This document shows positions 22,150 to 31,473 of a stretch of DNA of 64,000 nucleotides, in pieces (positions within the stretch are counted from its first letter, which is position 1; each line of letters starts with the position of its first letter). The position numbers and the translations under genes were made by a program. The notes under the pieces were generated by a model. It searched no databases. It was given only the letters and a program-made list of their open reading frames with translations, and was not told the DNA's origin. Where the stretch lies: positions 481,992,669 through 482,056,668 of the forward strand of contig NC_057862.1 in NCBI RefSeq assembly GCF_019393635.1, given 5' to 3'. This DNA is from Dromiciops gliroides. Its lineage: Eukaryota; Chordata; Mammalia; Microbiotheria; Microbiotheriidae.

Positions 22150-22430
22150 CATTAATTTGAGACATCGAGGTGGTACAGTGGATAGAGCACCCAGAGTTGG
22201 GAAAGACATGAGTTCAGTTCCAGCCTCAAACATTTAACACATTTATGACCTTGGACAAGTCACTTAACCTTTTTGCCCGTTTTCTCATATGTAAAATAGG
22301 GATATTAATAGCACCCAACTTATAGGGGTGTTATGAGAACCAAATTCATAATAATGGCAAAACACTTTGTGTTTGGCACATAGTAGTTCTTATAACATAA
22401 ACATTGGTTATTATTAGAAAAAAAATTGAA
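22150..22430 (+). repeat. MIR/THER-like CORE-SINE
   Basis: Forward copy with tRNA-like head 'ggtggtacagtggatagagc', 'gaccttggacaagtcacttaa', 'tttctcatatgtaaaatagg', then 'ggtgttatgagaacc' and 'ggcacatagtagttctta'. This is the extended therian CORE-SINE arrangement. Confidence 0.7.
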
Positions 22431-22744
22431 CCAAGTGTCTTTCCGTGCTGTACTTTTAGTCTGGGCTAATGGTCTTCAATATTGGGAATTCTAACTTATG
22501 AAATTCCCCGTGCCAATGTAAATCAATTACTACTCTGTAACTTAAAGACCCAGAAAGTTGCCTGGAGGCACTGAGAGGCTAAATGAGGTTGTTACCTAGA
22601 GTCACACATCCAGCAAGTGTCAGAGAGGTGCAAAAATTTAGGTAATCTTAACTCAGCAAGTGTCTCTCTATGTTGCTACTTTGCCTATTGTGGCATACTT
22701 TAAATTATGTAAAACATATAATACCAGGTCCCTAAATTATAGCT

Positions 22745-23100
22745 GAAGGTAAAAAATATATTACATATATTACACACATGTACATTACAAATATTATATA
22801 TTAATGTATATACATATATGTGTATGCATATATAAATATATATACAAACATATATATGTATGTGTATAATATATGATATTTAATATATATACAGATAGAG
22901 AGATAGAGAGATGTTATGGTGTCCAGGAGTGAAAGACTAAATTGAATAATTTATATTTGGCTCAAATTGTCAAAAATGATTTCATATATGTGTGCGTGTA
23001 TATATATGGAGAGAGAGAGAGAGAGAAACAGAGACAGAGACAGAGAGAGACAGAGAGACAGAGAGAAATAGAAACAGAGACAGAGACAGACAGATAGAGC
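22745..23100. repeat. TATA-rich and GAGACA-rich simple repeats
   Basis: 22750-22905 is a degenerate TATATACA tract. 22993-23100 is a purine tract of GA/GAGACA units; the serine/leucine-rich reverse ORFs are its translation. A MIR-like relic follows at about 23100-23290. Confidence 0.8.
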
Positions 23101-23439
23101 CAGAGAGTTTATAAAATACTTTATATTTAATTTGAGGTTGGTAACAACCCAATGACGTAGGTACACTAGGCATGATTATTTCTCTTTTATAAATAAAGAA
23201 ACAGATTAATAAAGTTTAAGGGACATACCAGAGCCATACATTTAGTGAGTATAAAGGAGGGATTTTAAAAGATATCAAATCATGCCTAGGACATAGCAAT
23301 ATCATTCACATTCTTCTTCATCAAGTTATTTCTCATCAATAAGGTAGATTCAGATGAGTTACTGAATGTATATTGAAAAAAAAATTTAGTGATGGGGGAT
23401 ATTCTCTGCAATTGTACAGATGCATATCCTGTTTAAGAG

Positions 23440-23695
23440 TAGTAGTTGAATAGTTGTGTTAGTAGTTTCAGTACCAATAGTATCAGTAGCAGCAATAGAA
23501 ATTGTATTGGTGTCTAGTAGTAGCAGTAACAATAGTGGTAGCAGCAACAGCAATAAGTTACAGGAGTACTATCCGCAGGAGCAATAGCAATAGAAATAGT
23601 ACTTGTAGCAGTAGCAATAGGGATTGTATTAGTAGTAATTGTAGTAGTAGTAGTAGTAAGCAGAATCAGCAGTAGTAGTAATAACAACATAGGAG
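23440..23695. repeat. Degenerate AGT/AGC trinucleotide tract
   Basis: About 255 bp in which AGT, AGC, ATAGCA and GTA units recur without one dominant phase, for example 'gtagcagtagcaatag' and 'gtagtagtagtagtagtaag'. It looks like an old, heavily mutated trinucleotide array. Confidence 0.75.
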
Positions 23696-23821
23696 CTTGT
23701 AGTTGACCTTTGATTATCAAAGTTCATATTAGCAGAGCACAAGTTGGCACAAGTTATGGCAATGGATGTTATCTACTCTGATTGATTGGTTGATTAAATA
23801 CAAGCATATATGATTCATCTG

Positions 23822-24028
23822 GGTGGGCACAGTGGATAGAGTACTGGGCCTGAAGTCAGGAAAACATCCTCCTCTCACACTTACTCGCTGTGTGATGCTG
23901 GATGAATCACTTAACCCTCTTTACCTCAGTTTCATTTGTAAAATGAACTGTAGAAGGAAATGGCAAATCACTACAGTATCTTTGCCAAGAAAAAGAGTCA
24001 GACATGATTGAACAACAACAACAACATT
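23822..24028 (+). mobile_element. MAR1-like CORE-SINE
   Basis: Forward copy: 'gtgggcacagtggatagag', 'ctgtgtgatgctggatgaatc', 'cagtttcatttgtaaaatg', 'aaatggcaaatcactacag', 'tatctttgccaagaaaaag', 'gacatgattgaacaacaac'. The ACAAC tail is typical of the family. Confidence 0.8.
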
Positions 24029-24423
24029 GTTAAATATAGAAACTTCCATACTCGTAGTCCTGAGTATTGGGGAAGATTTTGGCATATGGTAGCTCATGAA
24101 ATGGATATAAATATGAAATAAATTTCAGTCCTACATAGTACTTGACTAAAAAATGAAATAGTGACCCTCCTTTCAGGAGAAAGAATGGAATATGTTATAT
24201 ATATTGTGACGTGCAGGACTTTTATTTTTTATTAATGATTTTTCTTTGTTATAAAAGAGGGTTCAAGTCTGGGTCAGGGAGAAGTAATAGGAAATGATTG
24301 TGATTTAAGAGCAATAAAAGTGATTTTAAAACAATTATTTTAATAACAAAAAGAAAGGAAAAAGTGGGGCAAAGGGCAAGAACCAAACTATCTTTTATCC
24401 CCTTATAAGTACCCATTTAACTG
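24029..24423. other. Non-coding sequence
   Basis: AT-rich; no gene or assignable repeat. It lies directly upstream of the L1 fragment at 24424. Confidence 0.35.
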
Positions 24424-24495
24424 TTGTTACTGTGTCTTTTTCCCAAAGAGATCATAAAAAAGAGAAAAGGACCCACATGTACAAAAAAAAAAAAA
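24424..24495 (+). mobile_element. Short L1 ORF2 fragment with A-rich end
   Basis: 'tttttcccaaagagatcat' and 'aaaaggacccacatgtac' match the L1 ORF2 C-terminal region (compare 35008-35060). It stops mid-ORF at a run of 13 A that abuts an LTR fragment. Both ends are truncated. Confidence 0.7.
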
Positions 24496-24820
24496 GCTCT
24501 GCCATGAGGTGAAGGTATTTGAGGGCAAGACCATTCCTCTTTTCTTTGGCTTCAAGAAGTGACGTTTGCTTGTGAGGGGAAGAAGAGGGAGCCTGGCGCT
24601 CTGACTCTCTCTCTTGCCTGAGGACTCTGGTGGAGAGAAGAGTTAGGAATGCTCTCTCCCTTTAATAGATATGTGAATCAGGCCTTTCTCTCTCTCTTTA
24701 CCAAATTCTTATTCTCCTTAATAAATCCTTAAAAGTCTAACTCTTGCTAAAGCTTATAATTTATTGGTGACCACTCATTAGATATTTTAGACAGACTAGC
24801 TAGAATTTTAGTCCCTCACA
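24496..24820 (+). mobile_element. ERV LTR fragment lacking its 5' end
   Basis: Clearly homologous to the LTRs at 25857-26228 and 45388-45762: 'ctctgccatgaggtgaagg', 'ctttggcttcaagaagtgac', 'gaggactctggtggagag', AATAAA-type sites in 'ctccttaataaatcc', and the 3' end 'tagtccctcaca'. The first ~50 bp of the LTR are missing, and the left side is an L1 fragment. No viral coding sequence is present. Confidence 0.85.
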
Positions 24821-25852
24821 TGGGTATCATCTCTGTAAGTGAAACTAGGAGGCATGAGGAAGTAGAAGCTGACTGTAAAGAATTCACAGATTCTCCTTGG
24901 AAAGATAAATAAAGGAGTTTATTTCATTGTGTGACTATGGAAACAATAAACATCATTTCTTTGGGGCACTTGATTATCTAATGTTGCAGTGCTCAGAAAA
25001 TAAATCAGACTAACATAAAGGTAATTGCAATTTATATGCCAAGATGTTCCAAAACCTAGCCTCTTAATTTTACGGATGTAGAAACTGAAACCCATAAGGT
25101 TAAGTGACTTGTTCAAGTTTACAGAAGGAATAAATGACAGAACTATGTTTAAATTTATGTCCTCTAACTACATGCAAATTTCTTTCCACTGTAACAGGCA
25201 TCTTCTTGGTTTAGAAAGGATGAATGAATGAACGAATGAACAAATGAATGAATATAAAAAGTATTCTTACTATTGTAAAGTACTGTGCTAAATAATGGAT
25301 ACAAATTGACAGCTAAGAGAGTATATGATTTTAAGAATCCCATAATATAATGGGGGACAGAACACATAAAGAACACCATGATATCAGTCCTCATACCTAG
25401 GCACAAGTACTATGCTTTGTCTGCCCCAATCTGTGATGTAGAACTTGGTAGTCAATGAAAAAGTTGCCAGTTAACCAGAATGTTTCTAAATGAAGTAACA
25501 CTGGAGACGTCACCATGAACGAGACTGGAGATGTGTGACTTCATCTTACCTTAGGAATCTCTGGGTACTGTAATATTTCCCACATATCTTTCTGTCTTCC
25601 TATTCTGATATAGGCTGGACAAATGACTCATGATTTTTTCCCTTGGATTTCCCCATCAGTATTTCACCTTTTACATTTTCAAGATCTATTGAGAGGAGGT
25701 TTTATTTATTGTTGAGGTGAGAAAAGAAGTAGCACTTGCTTTACTCCCTGCTACTCTGCTACATTGGTTCCCAGTTCATAAACTATTAATGCAAGAATCA
25801 AAGTCAATATCCAGTTAGAGTAAAAGATCAAGATAATGAATACATATATAAC
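24821..25852. other. Non-coding sequence with MIR-like relic
   Basis: About 25060-25210 has MIR-like reverse phrases ('taaggttaagtgacttgttc'). A short GAATGAAT run sits near 25222-25252. No gene is supported. Confidence 0.4.
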
Positions 25853-25856
25853 TTAT

Positions 25857-26228
25857 TGTTAAGGGCTAACATTCTAGCTAGTCTGTCTAAAATATCTAAT
25901 GAGTGGTTGCCAATAAATTATAATCTTTAGCAAGAGTTAGATTTTTAGGCATTTATTAAGGAGAATAAGAATTTTGTAAAGAGAGAGAAAGGCCTATATT
26001 CATCTATCTATTAAAGGGAGAGCAGGTTTCTGGCTCATTTCTCTGCCAGAGTCCCCAGGAAAGAGAGTGAGACCGAGTGCCAGTCTCTTCCTTCCTCCTC
26101 CCACTAGCTGGCGTCACTTCCTGACACCAAAGAAAAGACTCCTGGTCTTGCCCTCAAAGACCTTCGCTTCATGGGCGGAACTTTTCTACAGCAAGTCTCC
26201 AGCAGGTGGCATCATTCCAATCATTACA
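25857..26228 (-). mobile_element. Solo ERV LTR with 4-bp TSD
   Basis: Reverse copy, 372 bp. Plus-strand ends are TGTTAAGGG...CATTACA, so the LTR in its own sense reads TGTAATG...CTTAACA with the usual TG/CA termini. It is flanked by TTAT at 25853-25856 and 26229-26232. A 4-bp duplication is typical of gammaretrovirus-like and some other ERVs. No internal viral sequence lies next to it, so it is a solo LTR left by recombination. AATAAA-type signals lie near the 3' part. Confidence 0.9.
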
Positions 26229-26232
26229 TTAT

Positions 26233-27090
26233 ATAATTATATACATATAATTATGGTAGTGCTACTATGTTTAAAAAAAAAGTTGGCCCTCATATGCTCA
26301 ATAACAGACATGAAACTCATCAATATAAATTAGAGAATGTTAAGTAATGTAAAAACAAAGTCAAGTCTCATAACTACCTAAAGCATTAGATCTTAACTAG
26401 TCTAAGAGTGAGGCATCTGAGGACAGCATGATATATGTACAAGGTTATTCATAAAATATTATGAAGCAAAATCAATAAAGAAAAAGAGAAGCATCATCAA
26501 GGATCATGTGAAAACATATCTACAATCTTCTATCTCTTCATACTTGCTCTACAAAAGGGTCAATGGAAGATAATTATGTTATGTTAAAAATAGAGGATAT
26601 ACCTGAAAGAAAAAGTAAAATAATTTAAAGAAATAATAATTCAATTGCCAAGACCATAGTCTTCAAAACTGGGAACATTTTTTCAAAAATCATAAACATA
26701 ACAGAGACTATTAGCAAAAACAAATATGACTAAACAGGAATTAGAATATTTTAACCCACATGTCTATATTTGTCATCTCTATATAATCTCTAGAAACATT
26801 GCCCTTGTAAGTTTTTAGAGTATTCTTGAAAATTTTAAGAAGAAAAAATCAAACTTTTAAAAGTAGTTTTCAGAGGAAAAGTACATCTTCACAAATAATT
26901 GAGAGAAAAGTATATAGAATATAAGACCCCACTGTATTTATTCCTTGTTGATTACAATCTTAAACTTGGTAGAGTAAAAGGTTCCTTTAAAAATAGGTTC
27001 TCCTAAAAAGTGCCATTGTATTAATATCATACAAAATCTGCAAGCAAAATAATCAAGAAGATAACTGCCCAGTGATACAATGAGCATCAA
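26233..27090. other. AT-rich non-coding sequence
   Basis: Very A-rich, with phrases such as 'agcatcatcaaggatcatgtg' that may be an old LINE relic, but no family could be fixed. No gene seen. Confidence 0.35.
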
Positions 27091-27103
27091 AAACAAATGC
27101 AAG

Positions 27104-27268
27104 GGGGCAGCTAGATGGTGCAGTGGTTAAGCACCGGCCCTGGATTCAGGAGTACCTGAGTTCAAATCCGGCCTCAGACACTTGACACTTACTAGCTGTG
27201 TGACTGTGGGCAAGTCACTTTACCCCCATTGCCTGCAAAAAAAAAAATTATAAAAAAAAAAAACCAAA
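27104..27268 (+). mobile_element. tRNA-derived SINE, CCCTCATTGCC tail type
   Basis: Forward copy with a long A-rich tail. Perfect target duplication AAACAAATGCAAG at 27091-27103 and 27269-27281. Confidence 0.94.
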
Positions 27269-27281
27269 AAACAAATGCAAG

Positions 27282-27960
27282 ATAGGTTTTAATGTCCCAT
27301 GTTGAATTTATTATGTATTTTAAAAGAAAATCAATTTGTGCATACAAGAGATTTGTACTTCCACACAATGGATTTAATTTCTGCTCTACCATGTAATTTC
27401 TGCTCTATCATGTATGAACAATTGATCATTGTATTTGTATTTTTTAAGAAAAAAAGATTTTAAAAGAGAGATAGAGACAAATGATTTGGCTGATGAAAAT
27501 ACATATGATCACTGAAGATGTTTACCAAGATTTCTTTGGAAATTCCAAACAAAAGAAAGATTCCTCACTTAAAGAAAGCCACATTTTTTTTGTATTGCAC
27601 ATTACATACCTACACACATACATATATACATACATATACACATATATACACATACATACACATAGTCTTTATGTTACCTTTATTTCCAAACATCTCCCTC
27701 TGAAAAGCTAACAAACCATCCATTGTTGAAAAGAAAAAAAATGACATAGCAATTAAGCCAAACAAATCAACCTACAAACCAATTATTAGATTATATGTAT
27801 TATTAAAACCCAGATTCCCTCTTCTCTGCAAATAAAGCAGAGAGATATATTTTCCACTTTCAATTTTCAGAGACAAGAATAATGATTTTTGGCATACAAT
27901 GTAAAATTTTTGTTTCCTTCTTGAAGTTCTCCCCATTTATGTGATTTCAGTGATTGTGTG
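27282..27960. other. Non-coding sequence with TACA microsatellite
   Basis: About 27605-27665 is a (CATA/TACA)n tract. Nothing else assignable. ORFs at 27481-27711 run into the tract. Confidence 0.4.
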
Positions 27961-28200
27961 TATTTTTCTGATTCTCCATACTTCATTCTTTATCTCTCCA
28001 TGCAAGTCCTCCTATGATCTTCTTAATAGTTCATCATCAAAATTCCTCATTATATGATATGACATAAAATCATGAATTATTTTCATTTACCAGTCTGTTT
28101 AGTTATTCCCCAATGAACAGCTATCAACGTTTTTCCCAGTTCTTTATACTACAAAAGGTAGAAACTTTTTTCTAGTAGAGATTGTTTGCTTTTGTTTTTG
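27960..28200 (-). repeat. Old L1 ORF2 3' fragment
   Basis: 'gttattccccaatgaacagc' and 'cccagttctttatactacaaa' correspond to the reverse complement of the L1 ORF2 C-terminal region (compare 38500-38560). Strongly diverged. Confidence 0.55.
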
Positions 28201-28570
28201 TTTTCATAAATTTCTGTTTATGAATGCCATGTGTCATTGGCATTAAATTGTCGTACACTAGAGGGTCTTTTGATTGAGGTGCATGATAATCAGCAGTTAG
28301 GTCTAACCAAGAATAAACTAAAATTGATGAAAAATGTATCTTGTTGGTGTGAACAACAAGACAGAGAATTAAACATTTTCACTGATCCTCAAGACATCTC
28401 AATACCAACAATTAATTTGTCTTCTTATCTTCTTAGGATGTATGCAACATTGACTAGTACCATTTTTGTCATCTTTAATACTTTTCAGGTTTGTTTTGAT
28501 TGGAACTTTTATTATTAGTGGTTTGGAACATTCCTCCCAGCCCCACTGTTGTTGGTAGAGTTGTGAATTA
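28200..28570. other. Unassigned interval between two old L1 relics
   Basis: Contains a 95-codon ORF (28231-28518) with no recognised domain, flanked on both sides by decayed L1. Most likely unique or decayed repeat sequence. Confidence 0.3.
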
Positions 28571-28584
28571 GTGCAAATATTTTC

Positions 28585-28970
28585 TAAAGAAATATGGAAT
28601 CATGCAACCAAAGTGACTAAAATGTCCATACAATTTTACCCCAAAATTTCACCACTAGGCTCTTATCTGAAAGAGGTCATTAATAAGAAGGAATGTCCCT
28701 TATTCATCAAAATCTTTATAGCATCACTTTTTGAACCTATGAGGAATTCATAAGCATGTAGATGCCACTTTATTAGGGAATTGTTAAATTGTGGTTTTAG
28801 TATTTAATGGAATGTTATGGTGCTATAAGAAATGAAGAGAATGATGAATAAAAAGAAAAATGGAAAGAGTTAATGGTCTGATGCAGAGTGAAGAAAGTGG
28901 AGCCATGAAGATAATATATAATTTCACTATAGAAATGGAAAGAACAATTCCAATGCAATAAAAAAAAAAA
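28585..28970 (+). repeat. Old L1 3' end
   Basis: Follows L1 ORF2/3'UTR order: 'ggctcttatctgaaagagg', 'tcaaaatctttatagcatc', 'attagggaattgttaaattgt', 'aatggaatgttatggtgc', 'gatgcagagtgaagaaagtg', then an A-run. Heavily decayed. Confidence 0.6.
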
Positions 28971-29180
28971 TTAATGTCGCCAAATTACAAAACACAAATT
29001 TGGACCCAGAAAAGAGATGTATGAACACACCCTACCCCCACTCATTTCCAGTGATAAAAGGTCTGTGTGTGCACATTCCTTGCATTTTCAGACTATATAT
29101 ATATACTGATCAGATAGACTGATTTTGTTTATTCCTCTTTTTCTTTTTCTTTAAATTTATTATTTCTGGGGGGGCGGATC

Positions 29181-29191
29181 CAAGATGGCGG
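29181..29191 (+). promoter_or_regulatory. YY1-like site at L1 5' end
   Basis: CAAGATGGCGG lies 13 bp inside the element. Human L1 has a YY1 site of the same core in the same place, where it positions transcription start. The same core appears near the 5' ends of the other L1s (about 53162 forward, about 62017-62027 reverse). Confidence 0.7.
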
Positions 29192-29745
29192 AGAGGAAGC
29201 AGCAAGCTGCCTGAGCTCTCCTTCTGTTCCCTCAAAACGAACATTAAATCAAGCCTCTGGACGGATTCTGAAACTACAGAACCTGCAAAGAGACAGAGAG
29301 ACACAGTCCTCCAACCAGAGATAATTTAGAAGACTTCAGGAAAAGGTCGGTCTGACTCGGGCAAAAGGGAGGCCCAGCGCAGGGCAGCAACCCAGCGCCC
29401 AGGGGGTCGGGGCAAGTCAGCAGGAGCTGCGGGCCACAGCCAAACAACTGAGGCTCCCGGAACCTGGTTCAAAAATCTGGTGGCCAAGAAGGACAGTGGA
29501 AAAACTTACCTGCACCGGCCGAGAGGGCCACGAACGGCGGGATCAGACGCCAGGGTCTGGTGCCTGGCTGGCCGAGCACAATCATACAGGAAGTGCAGGG
29601 CGGGGCATCTCCACACACCATAAAGGCCTCAGAGTAAAAGCCTGGTCACACAGCACCTATACACCTGCACAAGAAGCCCAAAACAGGGACCCTGGTGCCC
29701 CCAGAGCAGATCTCAACTTAAAGAATAAATAAATAAGCTGCAATA

Positions 29746-30892
29746 ATGAGTAAGAAGCAAAAAAGAGCCCTCTCCATTGAGAGCTTCTGTATCAATAGGG
29801 AAGAAGCCAACACAAACTCAGATGAGGACAATAGCATGAAATTGTCTACATCTGAAGCCTCACAAGGGAAGGTGAATTGGTCACAAGAACAAAAAGCCTT
29901 CCTGGAAGAGTTCAAAAAGGATTTTAAAAATCAATTGCAAGAGGTAGAAGAAAAAATGGGGAGAGAAATGAAAGCAAAACAAAAAAAACTATGAAAAAAG
30001 AATTAGCAGCTTGGAAAAGGAAGCTGAAGAAAACAAAGCCTTAAAAAATTCATTTGGCCAAATGGAAAAAAAGCTGCATAATCTCACTGAAGAAAACAAT
30101 ACCTTAAAAATTCACTTAGCCAAATGGAAAAAAAGGTGCATAATCTCACTGAAGAAAACAGTACCTTAAAAAATTCACTTAGCCAAATGGAAAAAAAGGT
30201 GCATAATCTCACTGAAGAAAACAATGCCTTAAAAATTAAAGTGGGACAGTTGGAAGATAAGGAATCCACGAGACACCAAGAATCAGTCAAGCAGAATAAA
30301 AAAAATGAAAAAAATAGAAGAAAATGTGAAATACCTCATTGGAAAGACAACTGATCTGGAAAACAGATCGAGGAGAGACAATTTGAGAATCATTGGACTG
30401 CCTGAAAGCCATGACCAGAAAAAGAATCTAGATACCATATTCCAGGAAATTATTAAGGAGAACTGCCCTGATATCATAGAATCAGAGGATAAAATCATCA
30501 TTGAAAGAATCCATCGATCACCTCCTGAAAGAGACCCCAAAAGGAAAACTCCAAGGAATATTGTAGCCAAATTCCAGAATTATCAGGTGAAGGAGAAAAT
30601 ACTCCAAGCAGTCAGAAAGAAGCAATTTAAATATCATGGAGCCACAGTCAGGATTGCTCAGGACCTGGCAGCTTCAACATTAAAGGACCGCAAGGCTTGG
30701 AATATGATATTCCGGAAGGCAAAGGAGTTTGGATTGCAGCCGAGAATCTATTACCCAGCAAAAATGTGCATTTTCTTTCAGGGGAAAAGATGGACATTTA
30801 ATGACATTGGGGACTTTCAATCTTTCCTGGTGAAAAGACCAGAACTGAATAGAAAATTTGATCTCAACATACAAGACTCAAGAGAAGTTTAA
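29746..30892 (+). pseudogene. L1 ORF1 (RNA-binding chaperone), three frameshifts
   Basis: ORF1p is the trimeric RNA-binding protein that coats L1 RNA. The ATG at 29746 follows the 5'UTR and opens a lysine/glutamate-rich N terminus and long coiled coil, then an RRM-like core (LENRSRRDNLRIIGLPES, about 30350-30410) and a C-terminal domain ending near 30892. The frame breaks three times, each at an A-rich run: one extra base near 29981-29988 (immediate TGA at 29992), one missing base at 30106-30110, one extra base near 30296-30306. The coil contains a 62-63-nt unit three times (30058-30245). Intact length would be about 380 residues, longer than the ~338 of human ORF1p. The breaks preclude a normal protein. 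Confidence 0.9.
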
Positions 30893-31473
30893 AAAGGTAA
30901 ACAGAGGGGAAAAAAAAAAGTTACCCTATTAGGTTAAACTGTTTATATCCCTACACAGGAAGATAATACTCATAACTTAAGAACTGTAAATGTATTTGGG
31001 CAGAGAGAAGGACTTTATATAGAGGGTATAAATATAAATTGTCTTTGATGTGATGATACAAAGGAATTAAGGGGATAAAAAGGGAGTCTATGGGGAGGAG
31101 AGGAAAGGGGAGGTGGAATGGGATGAATTATATCATATGAAGAAGTGGAAAAAAACCTATTATAATAGAGGGAAAGAAAGGAGGGGGGAACATGGTTTCA
31201 ACCCTATTCTCATTAGATTTGACTCAAAGAGGGAATAACATATACGTTCATTGGGATAAAGAAACTTAACTCATTCTTTAGGGAAACAAAAGGGGAAGGG
31301 AAAGGGGGGAATGATAGAAGGGAGGACAAAAGCAAGGGAGAAAAGGGTAAAGAAAAGAGAGGGGGGTGATAAAAAGGGAGGGCAGATTGGGGGAGGCAGG
31401 GGTAAGAAGTAAAACGTCGGTGAGGAGGAATAGGGTGAAAGAAGGGGGGAAAAGTACAAAGGGGGTAAATAGA
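30893..31473 (+). other. Long purine-rich L1 inter-ORF spacer
   Basis: About 580 bp separate the ORFs. The second half (about 31080-31480) is mostly G and A on the sense strand. The same spacer is recognisable in the L1 copies at 54743-55317 (forward) and 59740-60401 (reverse), so it belongs to the family and is not an insertion. The frame upstream of ORF2 is open from 31366. Confidence 0.85.

Noticed and set aside
23440..23695. CRISPR-like repeat array
   Set aside because: No fixed-length repeat or spacers; trinucleotide-like degenerate repeat in a vertebrate genome.
25857..26228. Part of a complete provirus
   Set aside because: No gag/pol/env-like sequence lies between or beside the LTRs, and the 4-bp TSDs abut each LTR directly.
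28231..28518. Small host gene
   Set aside because: No domain, no splice support, and both sides are decayed L1.
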